Positions 11,352 to 21,080 of a stretch of 64,000 bases of DNA are shown here, in pieces. The position numbers and the translations under genes were made by a program. The stretch spans positions 1,437,637 through 1,501,636 of the forward strand of contig BCIM01000003.1 in NCBI GenBank assembly GCA_039545315.1. The letters are read 5' to 3'. Below the pieces are notes generated by a model. That model searched no databases. It was not told where the DNA came from and saw only the letters and a list, made by a program, of their open reading frames with translations. Source of the DNA: Kondoa malvinella. Taxonomy: Eukaryota; Basidiomycota; Agaricostilbomycetes; Agaricostilbales; Kondoaceae. Numbering within the stretch: position 1 is the first letter of the stretch; the number at the start of each line of letters is the position of its first letter.

Positions 11352-12545
11352 TCACAGCTCGAAACGAAACTCCTCCCTCTCGATCTCCATACCACCAGCT
11401 ACAAGGTCAACCTCCTTCTCCCACTGCAGCACTTCAGCCGATTTGACTGGTTTCTCCTTGACGCCTCTGACTGATGCAACAGGCGGACGGGCTGATCTCG
11501 CTGCTAATCTAGCTTGAGCTGCATTCGCTGTTGCAGAGGTAGATGCAGGACGTATAGAAGTAGGTCTAGCTAAAGTCTTGCTTGCGAGGGATGAAGGTCG
11601 TTTGAGCGGCTGCTTTGTCTGACCTGGGGCTGATTTGATTGGTGCTTTGATGATTTTCTTGGGCTGGACAGCTGGCGGAGGTGGTGAGTCTGTTGGGGAA
11701 GGCAATCAGTATCGATGTTCGGCGACTTTCTTTAGACATAAGGCAGAGCTATGAGAGCAGAGGAGCAAGCGAAATGCCAAAGACAAGTCAGGGAAAGACG
11801 AAAAAGAGGCTGGAGGCTTACCTCTCATAACTTGACATTCCTCCCAAGGCACCATCTCAAATTTTGTGTCATCTGCTGGATCGACTGCTTCATCCCATTC
11901 ATCCACATAGACAGGTAGAGACCTAATGGCTGCCAATATAGTCGTAGTACGCCAATCTATCAGCCCTTCCGGCGCGTATGGTACGTCTGTCGAGACCATC
12001 AGCTCTGGTATGATACGGATGGGATAGAACCGACCGATAGCAGAGTCGGTAGCTGCACATTCGACCTCTCGCTCACTCCAGTCAATCTCTACTTCCGGTT
12101 CTGGCTCTTGAGCAACTTCGACTTCCTTAGCGGGAGTAGGTGACAACAATTTCCTTCTCAAGGGATTTGGACTGGGCGTTTTCAGCAGATGCAAGCTAGG
12201 TAAAGGCGTCTGTAGCAATTGAGCCTTTTTGAGGTTCGTAGGTGTTTTGGGTACCTCTCGAGGTTGGGTCGGTCGAGCTGTCGTGTTGGTCTTATCGCGT
12301 AGTAAAGTGCGATTGACAGCTGTAGTCAAAGATTTGCCTATTGAACATACTGATGAGTACACTATAGAGACACAGAGAAGCGAGAGAGAGGGCTGACCTA
12401 GGGCATTCTGAGTTCGCGTGTCTGGTTTCGCCGTTTGCGCTTGACGCTGCAGTCCGAGGGATTGCTTGAGACCAGGAGTCTTGTGTGCATGTCTTTGCTG
12501 TTGCTGCGTGTTCTCTGCGTCGACGTGGATTCGACTTCGCAACAT
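11352..12545 (-). CDS. Basic, Pro/Thr-rich fungal protein of unknown function
   Basis: Three minus-strand exons (12545-12398, 12337-11822, 11689-11352) give 333 residues. The N-terminal half is basic and rich in TPxP motifs (HKTPGLKQ, LQTPLPSLHLLKTPSP, LLSPTP), likely phosphosites. The middle has an acidic, more ordered segment (EIDWSEREVECAA..., DVPYAPEGLIDWRTT). The C-terminus is again basic with Ala/Pro repeats. This layout resembles, from memory, an uncharacterised fungal family with KLHLFKTP and DYxxxG motifs, perhaps nuclear or chromosomal, but I cannot name it. It is divergent from the LIM gene, with 197 bp between start codons. Confidence 0.65.
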
Positions 12546-12742
12546 TTCTCGACGAGACTCGCTGTTGGAGTGGAACCGTCACTTTCTCACAAAGACAAGC
12601 TGGACTAGGCTGATCTCACATACCCCCTGGCCTGAGCTAGCTTGCTTGCACCTGATACCCTTTTTCGCTGGCTGGCTTGAATACCCTAACGACTCTCCTG
12701 TGTTGATCTTCGCGTTGACTGGTGCTAGACATTTCACAAAGA

Positions 12743-14881
12743 ATGTATCAATCCTCTCCACCACCGCTGCCCTTTCCAGGCGAAGCTGCACAACCTGTAG
12801 TACATCCTTATGCATATCATCAACAGCCGTACGCAAGCACGAGCAGTCAACCGTATCCTTATTACGCTCCAGCTCAAGCAGCCTACGATCCTTATGCTGC
12901 TCCAGCTACGCCGCAGTATCAGTATGCCCAACCAGGATCAGCTAGACCTTTGCCTCAACCTGGAAACAGACCTTTACCGCAACCTTCTGCAGCTAGAGCA
13001 CTTCCGCAGCCTCCGACGAAACAAAGATCATTACCTACCGTGCCGCAACGTTATTCACCAGCTGTAGATCCGCGCTATCAATACACGAACCAGTCTTATC
13101 AACCTCCACTGCCAACGAATCAAGCACCTATAATAGATGCAAGTTCTCGACCAGCTTCTTATGGCGCTGCAATGGCTTCTTTGAACCAGAGTCCGAGTAT
13201 ACCGCAACATCATGCTGGACCCGGTCCGCCTATCCCTCCTCCCAGACAAGAACCAATTAGAACGGAAAGCGCACCTATTCCTCCGATCAGACACGATTCG
13301 GTTACTTCAACTCGGAGCGATACATCAACGCACAGTACAGCGCACAGTAATGACTCGCCTGTTCTTTCTGGATCTGGATCCGAATTTGGTAGACAAACAG
13401 ATAGTCCTGTTCAATCCATCAGCAGTCGAAATAGTCCCGATCAAGCGTCAATAGCGTCACGGAACGCTTCGATCAGGAGTGTAGATAGCTTTGGTGCTGT
13501 AAGAGGGACAGATAGTCTAGGAAGGAGGAAACAGTGGACTTCTTGGGATAGAGGCGCCAGTAGGAAACCGGTCCTGGAGAATGGTATAGCAGACTTGAAG
13601 CTGCAAGATGGTCCAGTTACGGAAAGTCAAGCTGCACCTATTGCGCCAAAGAGACAGGAATCTGCGCCTGCTCGATATGATGCACCGATTGCAAGTGCTG
13701 CTGCACCCTCAAAGCCGGACATACCTTCCTTCAGCATTACAGAAGAGTCGTCTTCCGTTGCGACTATACCGTCATTCACTGTCTCGGAAGAAGCTAGCAA
13801 GCCAGACATACCTACCTTCAGCATATCTGCAGAAGAACCTGCAGAGCATGATATCCCGACATTCAGTATCTCAGAAGATAAACCAGACATTCCCACATTC
13901 TCGATCTCGGAAGAAAGCAAACCAGATGTCCCTACATTTTCCTGTTCCGCAGAAGACGATTCACCATCAGCAGGACCATCCATATCCTTTTCTGTCGCTC
14001 CGCCAACACCTAAAGAGCAATCCACTTCAGAGTATTTCCCAAAAGTTCTCGACCCCTCACCATCAACACAAGCTACTCCCTCTCCTGCTCAGCCTACCGC
14101 CCCCGCTCAACCGACTACAACCTCCCTATCCAATGACATGCTCTGCGGCGGATGCAATTTACCTATAGCAGGAAAAGTCGTCAGTGCAATGAAGAGACGC
14201 TGGCACCCTGATTGTTTCACTTGCACACATTGCTCCACTTCGCTCGAACATGTCGCTTTCTACGAACACGATGGAAGACCTTATTGTCATTTCGACTATC
14301 ATGAGGTCCGTTAGCTGCTCTACTGTTCCATCATGATGCTGATTAGAATATTCTTTAACAGAAATTCTCTATACGCTGCTACCACTGCAAAACGCCCATC
14401 GTAGACGAGACCTACATCACTTTATCAGACCCACACTTAGGCAGTCGAACCTACCACGACTTGCATTTCTTCTGTTCCCACTGCGGCGACCCTTTTATCG
14501 ATCCAAAATCACTGAACACCCAAACACAAGCGAAACCATTTGTAGTGCACGAGGGGTATGCGTATTGCGAGGATTGCAATGTGAGGATGAACAAGCCGAA
14601 ATGCTTTAGTTGCAAGAAGAGCATTATGGAGGATGTGCTGAGGGCGATGGGGAGGATATGGCACGAGGATTGCTTTGTTTGCTCCGTGAGTGATTCCTCG
14701 TGCTCAATGACGGCGAGCTGATACTTTTGTAGATGTGCGAGAAACCGTTCGAGGATCCAGAATTCTTTACCAGGGAGGATTTGCCTTAGTGAGTTTTGTA
14801 CACCTTTCGAATTGTCCGTGTACTGACGAATGAGACAGTTGCAAGGAGTGCTATAGGATCAAGCTGCGATCGGACCTGTAG
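12743..14881 (+). CDS. Three-LIM-domain adaptor protein (paxillin-like)
   Basis: Exons 12743-14305, 14362-14685, 14733-14788 and 14839-14881 give 661 residues. The first 470 residues are disordered (Tyr/Gln/Pro-rich start, PPPR motifs, Ser-rich linkers). They include a degenerate tandem repeat with core KPDIPTFSISEE at 13710-13965. Three LIM zinc fingers follow: CGGCNLPIAG..., CYHCKTPIVDE... and CFSCKKSIMED..., with the last zinc ligands CKECY encoded by the final short exon. LIM domains bind partner proteins; fungal paxillin-like proteins such as Pxl1 act at sites of polarised growth and cytokinesis, so a similar role is inferred. No RhoGAP or kinase domain follows. An earlier GTG in frame was rejected as a start. 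Confidence 0.88.
13710..13965 (+). repeat. Degenerate tandem peptide repeat in the LIM gene
   Basis: Six imperfect copies of a 12-16-residue unit with core (K)PDIPTFSISEE lie inside the disordered part of the LIM protein: KPDIPSFSITEE, ATIPSFTVSEE, KPDIPTFSISAEE, HDIPTFSISED, KPDIPTFSISEE and KPDVPTFSCSAED. The DNA copies have diverged while the peptide is conserved, which argues for selection on the motif rather than recent slippage. Confidence 0.85.
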
Positions 14882-14966
14882 AGCAACGATAGAATGGGGA
14901 ATCAATAGCGACACACGCTTAGACAATTTGCATTCCATGTCAGATATTTACACTTTTAGATTCGCT

Positions 14967-16785
14967 TTACGAGCTCTTGGCGTCATCCAACACTTCTACG
15001 ACAGTCCCCAGTCTTTGTATGGCAACTTTTGCGACTGTTCACAACCATTAGACTTGTGGCAATGGCTGTGAGAGAAAGGCTTACAGTCTAGCCGCAGAGC
15101 GAAAGTAAAGCGGAAGAATCCAGGCGTCTTGCTCTCATCTGTAGGCACAATCAGCTTACTGACCGAGATGAAGAGTTTTGCTGGAAATACATTGAGCACC
15201 AGGGGCAATGAAGAGCTTGGCATCATCAATCATTCTCGTAAACAGCTCTTTCTCCGCTGCCGCTCCATCCAATTCTTTGCCTTGCGCATCAGTCTTCGGT
15301 AAGAAGCGACGTAGGTCCATCCAGATAAATAGACCGGCACAACAAGGTGTGTAAGGTATATTGTTTTTCTTGAAATAGCTGGTGAAGAGCTCGTATGATT
15401 CTGCTAGTCGCTTTTGGTTTTCTTCGACATAGTATGTGAGCATTTTTTCGTCGTTTAGTAGATTCGACCATAGAGCGTCCTAATATACAGGTCAGTCTGA
15501 CCTCTTGTTAGCAGAATAGTGACTTACTGCCGCCGAGCTGATCTTCATTAGGATAGCAGTAGAAAGAACCGCTCTTATCAGGGCAGGGTTATGCTGGCTG
15601 ACGAGTACACCGATCCGCAGACCATTGGCGCCGAAATCTTTGGACATGCCGTAAAGACAATGCACGCGAGCTGGATCGCAATTCGCTTCTTTCTTCACGT
15701 CGATAGACAAGATGGAGACAAAGGGATCCGGATTCGGTATGTCTATTCATACAGTATGCATATTGAGTGTTAGGGAACAAGCTTCAGAGCTAACCTTTGC
15801 TAGAAAAGACCGAAAGGGCATAAATTTCGTCGATAAGCAGATGTAGGTCATATCTCTCTGCTAGCTTGCAGTATGCTATCAAAGTCTCCTTCGAGTAGAT
15901 GAAGCCTAGTACGATGTCAATCTCGGCCTTGTACAAAGGAAGTCTACGCACCAAGAGGATTGTGAGGAGACGATAAGATGATGAATCTAGGTCGTGGACC
16001 ATCAGAATTGGCTTGCATCTCTTTGATCTTCTTCTCGTAGGCTTGTGTGCCTCCTGGTCCAATGTGATCCACACCGCTCATGTCCACGCCGACGGGTACA
16101 ATGCCACATCGCAGTCCCAAGTCCTGAGTGTCATATCAGCCCTGTCGGGAGGCGAGAAAAGTATTGAACGCACTCCTTTGAAACCATTGTAGTAAGGTTC
16201 CGCGATGAGACATCTGTCAACAAGAGGATATTAGCATGAACTCCCGAACGTAAGTCGACTCACGCATCACCGGGATCACATATCTTTTCCGACAAGTGAT
16301 CGATGATGGTAGACAAACCAGTACCAATGACTAGATGCTCTGGCAGTACAGGTGTGACTGGACTGAAGTATCTGTCAAAGAAGTTGCGAAGCGCTTTGAA
16401 GAGCCTGGTTGAGCCGCCGAGCTCGTCTCCATAGGTCAGATCTGTCCCGAGCAGTGAGATATAGCACATAGAGCAGAAGCATGAGACTGACCTATTGGCT
16501 GGAGATCTAGATGCGTGTTGAAGTAGTCCAACAGCTCTTGATACATCAAGGTGCTCTCTCTTGACACACGATCAGCGTAATAGTAAGCCGGCCAGTCTTA
16601 GAGCTCACGCGACACCAGCATTGAGAATTCCAGTCTCATTGCTTGTCGAATACAAACTATCTTGTAATCAGCAAAGCAACAAACATGTCTCGTGGGGGCA
16701 CTGACTCGCTAAAGATGCGCTTAATGTTCTCGAGCGCCGCATTGTCTGCACTGAACTCTGTGCCTTTCTTGGATAGCTTGACCAT
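14967..16785 (-). CDS. PLP-dependent aminotransferase, ACC-synthase-like
   Basis: Eleven minus-strand exons, starting at 16785 and ending at 14967, join in frame throughout to give 440 residues. Fold-type I motifs are in order: LTYGDELGGSTRL, an Asn-Pro motif in SSPHNPLG, LLIDEIYALSVF with the PLP-pyridine Asp, the PLP lysine in YGMSKDFGANGLRIG, and the substrate-carboxylate Arg in GFFRFTFA. The SKDFGANGLRIG motif and overall layout match the ACC synthase-like branch of fungi and animals. Whether it makes ACC (the ethylene precursor) or is a general aminotransferase or eliminase cannot be read from the sequence. An in-frame ATG at 16932 would add 49 residues but overlaps the diverged repeat upstream, so 16785 was preferred. 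Its 3' end is 85 bp from the convergent LIM gene. Confidence 0.9.
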
Positions 16786-17479
16786 CTTAATGCTCGACGT
16801 CGACTGAGGTGTAGCGAAATCCTGTAGCAGTGTCGGAAAGATTGGGTAGACGAGGAGTAGACGAGGTCTACAGTGCTGCTCCTGGTACCGTCGAGCAATA
16901 GCGAGAGTGGCAGGCTGGCTGAAATATGGCAAGTGTACAGGAACAAGTCAGCCAAGGGTCCTTCTCTCTCAATCTGCATCTCGAGCGGCTCCTCTTATTC
17001 CTCTGTCCTTCGTATCAGAAACCGACAAGCTCGTCGATCCTCCTTCTGCAGTCGAGCTTTTGCGTGTTCGTCCTGGGCAATCTAACCGCTATGCTATCCT
17101 TCCCCGTCCTTTGTCCTCACAATCCTTCGTTACGCTCAGGCTTTTGAGACCCATACCAAGATCGTTTTCAGTGACTAGCCTGTCACTCTAACTTTCCGGT
17201 CAAGCTTGACTGATGATGCTCTGACCGTTTCTTGCTTGTCTCGATCTTTCTGCAGCAAGTCTCTCTACAGCCGTGTGGCAATTGCATTCCTACGCTGTGC
17301 TGCTCAGTTCATCGTGTCTGTCTGTTTGTCTTCAGCCGAACAGCTGTTCGCCCTTTCGCTGCCCTCTTTCCCTTTGTGTCGTTCAGTCGCATTCGGCCCC
17401 GAATCAGTTGGCGCCTTCTCGCTTCCCATCAACGACTTGCCTGTTCGTTTCTCTTTGTGATCTTTACAACTTCGAAGCC
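16786..17479. other. Divergent intergenic region holding a copy of the SNAPC3 5' end
   Basis: The region separates the ACC-synthase-like gene from the 801-residue gene. Its first half contains the diverged repeat described at 16889-17062. Its second half (17080-17479) is a C/T-rich leader with open frames on the plus strand that look like composition artefacts. Confidence 0.5.
16889..17062 (+). repeat. Direct repeat, copy B of the SNAPC3 promoter/5' end (diverged)
   Basis: The sequence from CTGAAATAT (about 16919) through TCCTCCTTCTGC (about 17056) aligns with 21129-21262 at the start of SNAPC3. Shared blocks include CTCAATCTG, CTCCTCTTATTCCTCT and CTTCGTATCAG. The original covers SNAPC3 intron 1, exon 2, intron 2 and the start of exon 3, so this is a DNA-level copy, not a retrocopy. 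It is clearly diverged and has no intact SNAPC3 reading frame. Similarity to the left (16889-16918) is weak. Confidence 0.7.
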
Positions 17480-20323
17480 ATGTCTGCCACTACGTCGTCC
17501 AACTTAGTTTTCGCTCGATACCCTCCGCATGGAATGCTGACAGGGCAACAACCCCATTCCGGTGGTCCTCGTCCTGTGAGTCGTTCGCTACGTGAAATAC
17601 TCAGCCGCTCATAGCCGCATGCCTATCGTACGTAGTCTGGCAGACCGGCAGTCGCTCATCCACCTTTACCTGGTCATGTCAATTATGCGAGTCCACCAAC
17701 CGCTCCGCATCAGGTTGCGGGTGCAGCTTCAGTAAGCTGATCTATTGAATGGTCGCTCAAGCTTGATGATTGTCCAGGCAGGACCGACTGGCATGTCCCA
17801 GCATCGAGCGGCCGCAAGTAATCATCCGACTAAACCTTCTGGTCTGCCTGGTGTCGGTGGCGCTCTCCATGTAAGCTGATTGCTTCAGGAGGTCACCTAC
17901 ATTAACATTGACTTCTTGCCTTCTTTAGGCATCTACCGTCGTCAAAGTCCATCAGCCTGCTTCTGCCAATGATCCGAAGCAACATTCCGTTCCGACGATC
18001 TCTGGCTCAGCTGCACCGTACACGCCTATCGGTTCGAAGGCTCACCTTGAGGAGGTGGCGGCCACGCACCTGCAGATAGAGAAAGACATGAAGGAGAGAA
18101 GCTATGCGTGGTACCAGCAGCATGTTCCTGGTAAGTCCGCTCCTTTTGCAAGCTTCACTTCGCCAATTTTACCTCTGCTTATTTCTGTCAACAGAATTTC
18201 GCGCAACGAAGGAGCAGTGTCAAAGTCTCGAGTTTCGCCAAAAACCCTGGCTATACTCGAAAGATCTATGGACCAAACAGCACTCAGCACAGCAGAAAGC
18301 GTGGGAAGAGATGGCGACACGTCATTTAGCCCTACATGACGCTCAGAACAAACGGCTCGAGTCTCCGGAAGCAAAGGCCCAACACGCGATGTTTGCTCAA
18401 TTCGATCAGCCTGAACCCATGCACCTGCATAATCATGTGGCCGACACTATGCGGCAGAAGGCGATTATTTTTCTTGGTGACAGTCACTATTTGCCTAAGA
18501 GCCCATCTCCAGATCTACCAATCTTTCCCAACGTCTATGATCACGAAGGTCCATTACGTGTCATCATGCCCAGCTTGAAGCTCAAAGGCAAAGCTTTCTT
18601 TGTAGTCGGCGGCGGCCCTTGTGGGCCTATACATCAGTTCGCCTCTCATTTTGTCATTGTAGCAGCCTTTACCTGACTTTTCGTCAGCCGCTTTGATCCT
18701 TGGAGCAGGCGGCGAGGTACATCTCATGCGAAAGTACGAAAGTTATATGGATGCAGATAAGACCCGCGAGCCATATGGCAACATTGCAAGACACTTGCTC
18801 CTGGCGGCTCCTTGGCCAGCGTTGCTTCGATTCGCAGAAGTGAGCAGAGAAGATCTCAAATGGGAAAACTCCGAGCTCTCCAGTGTCCCTCGTCAATACT
18901 TCATGGATATCTTATTTTATAAGGCCTTTCTGTCCGGTCGGACCGGTTCAAAATGGTCGCTTGAGGAACAACGAGAGCATGGATATTGAGTCAGCGAGCA
19001 TTATATGGCAGATATCATCATCCGGCAGTACGGTGTGACAAATCAAGGGGTTCCCACTGCCAATAAACGTCTGCATCTGTACTCGGGTTCAACGCCTGAA
19101 GATGTAGCAAGCTTTTGGGCACGGCGGGACTTGCAACAAAGCAAACGGCCCAGGCCAGTGCCAGCGCCGGAATTCTCGTCTTGGATTATAGCAGACGGAA
19201 GATACGGACTTGTCAGTCGAAAGTGAGCCAATGATCATGTTATCATACGTGAATGCTGATTGTGCGGGCAGGCTGTCGGAGATCGTCCTTCCGACTACTT
19301 CTTTACACCTGCGGTTGCGCCTGTACACGCCAAAGATAGACGGCGTTAGTTTAGGGCTTCTCTGGCCGGAACTACTGCGAGGTGTGCGCGGCATCAGCGA
19401 AACCAATTCTTTAGTATTCACCATCATAGGCTCAATGGACGTTGGGCTGAACCAAGACGGCTTCGAAAAACTTTTCGGATCGCTTCGATGGAATGAGGGA
19501 GTGCCTCAAGAGCCGCAGACGCTGTTCAATATTTGTACAAGGACGATAACCGTCAAAGAGGACATAAGTCAACTCACCGCGAATGCCCAGCAAGCTCTCC
19601 GCAAATGTTTCGGTCTTACGTTGCAAACTACCAAAGCACTGCTACTGTGCACCAGCGCAACCAACACTATCGAAATAGAAGTCCGTCACGGTGCAGCCCA
19701 AACCGCCGATGTCCCTCAGCGTCCTCCTCGTAAGTCGAACATACGCACAGACCCGCGTACACTACTTAGAATCTGCCAAAACAGTTCCAGCTACTGGCGC
19801 ACGGCCTGTCGTCTTCTTCTTAGGCGACGCGGGCTATACTACTCAACTATTGTACCATTTCGAGGCCGCCAACGAGCTTTTCGAAACGCGTCTGCTAACG
19901 GAACAGAAGAGCCATAACCCGGGGACTGGTCTTGACACATACAAAAATGTTATCGACGGCATGAAAAAGAGATACTCGACAGTGGCTCAAGGTCCGGTGC
20001 CACAGGCCATAGCAAGGAGGAAAGCCAAGTTTGCAGCGGCGATCAAGCAACACTCCGACCTTGACACCTTCATCCGTAACGCCAAGACATATGTTGACCA
20101 GCCAATCGACTTCGACAGCAGCTTCGAACACCTACAGTCTTTTGCAGCGCAAGAACGTGAGAACTTGAAACTCGATCAGAAATCTGTCGATGCAGCGCGA
20201 ATTATACTCCAGCATTGCTTTGAAGGTGACCATTTGTCTCAGAGGCATGGTCTCTTTGAGTTCATAGATGAGGACGAGAGTTCCAAGGCCAGCGGTGCAA
20301 CAACAATTCAGACAAAAAAATAG
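17480..20323 (+). CDS. 801-aa protein with FAD-oxidoreductase-like motifs, function unknown
   Basis: Nine exons (17480-17575, 17636-17731, 17778-17870, 17929-18130, 18195-18620, 18688-18955, 18995-19222, 19272-19729, 19785-20323) keep one frame. Residues 1-130 are Pro/Ala/His-rich. Residues 130-290 are helical and charged. From about 295, AFFVVGGGP...GGEVHLMRKYE looks like a Rossmann FAD site, SSWIIADGRYGLVSRKL like the DG motif, and RPVVFFLGDAGYTTQLLYHFEAANE like the GD motif of flavin monooxygenases. The spacing after GGGP is short, and the join at 18620/18688 could be wrong. A TGA at 18987-18989 is avoided only by a 39-nt intron (18956-18994). The gene lies between two direct repeats derived from SNAPC3. 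No family was firmly identified; the flavin assignment is inference. Confidence 0.55.
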
Positions 20324-21080
20324 GGCTTCTTGCGCTTAGAATGAACAGCTTGTAAATCATTAGCGACCTCATTATAGACTTGTTTAGGTACCAACGAGAC
20401 CTCGCAAGGCAGAGTCGTCGACACGCGCATCTTTCATTCACTATTGCTTTGAGCCTGTCGTCCTTCCGGGCTCCTGAACGCGCCGCTATTGACTGGCCAG
20501 AGCTGGAATTTCGATTCCTTCCCATTATAGTACGTACAAGATCTTTGTGTTAGCTTGCGACGTCCCACAGCCGCTTGATTGTCTTGATTATTCGGAGCCC
20601 CTTGAGGGAACTTGAGAAAGTCCCCTTGCGTGCGAGTCGAAAGAAGCATACAGACAAACATCGGCACGGGCGCCAGCTTTCAAGTATAGTATCTCTGAAA
20701 AGTGATACACAAGGCTAAGAGAGCGCAGTAGTTGCTAGAACTTTCCGTTTTGCGATTGCTAGGAAACCCGTTCCTCAAATTACAGCGACGTCCTTGCGTT
20801 ATTAGATAGAGACAGCTCAGACGATATCAGCAGAATCATAAGCCTTTGCGTTTGGTTGTTGCAGCTCTGTTGACTATGGAGCTTGCTGATCGACAAGACC
20901 TGGACCGAATCGTCTAGACAGCGATAGCCCGACACGACCTTGTCAGAGTAGAGTGTCCCAGAGACATCTTCAAGGCTTGAGAATTTTGGTGTTTTGATTA
21001 GAGAACACGACGCCGACGCCTGCACGAGCTTCGCAATGCTGCAGCTGCCCAGTGTATAGACCAACAACGGTCCAATTCAA
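20324..21080. other. Intergenic region with minus-strand open frames
   Basis: This 757-bp stretch lies between the 801-residue gene and SNAPC3. On the minus strand, 20667-20434 (77 aa, starting MPMFVCMLLS) and 21067-20780 (95 aa, no ATG start) are open and mildly protein-like. No splice between them restores a recognisable protein. They may be a small unrecognised gene or chance ORFs. Confidence 0.35.

Noticed and set aside
16786..16932. N-terminal extension of the ACC-synthase-like protein from an ATG at 16932
   Set aside because: It overlaps the diverged SNAPC3 repeat, and the family starts near the ATG at 16785.
17206..17479. Plus-strand open frames before the 801-aa gene
   Set aside because: C/T-rich leader sequence gives Ser/Leu/Cys/Phe-rich frames in all three phases; this is a composition artefact.
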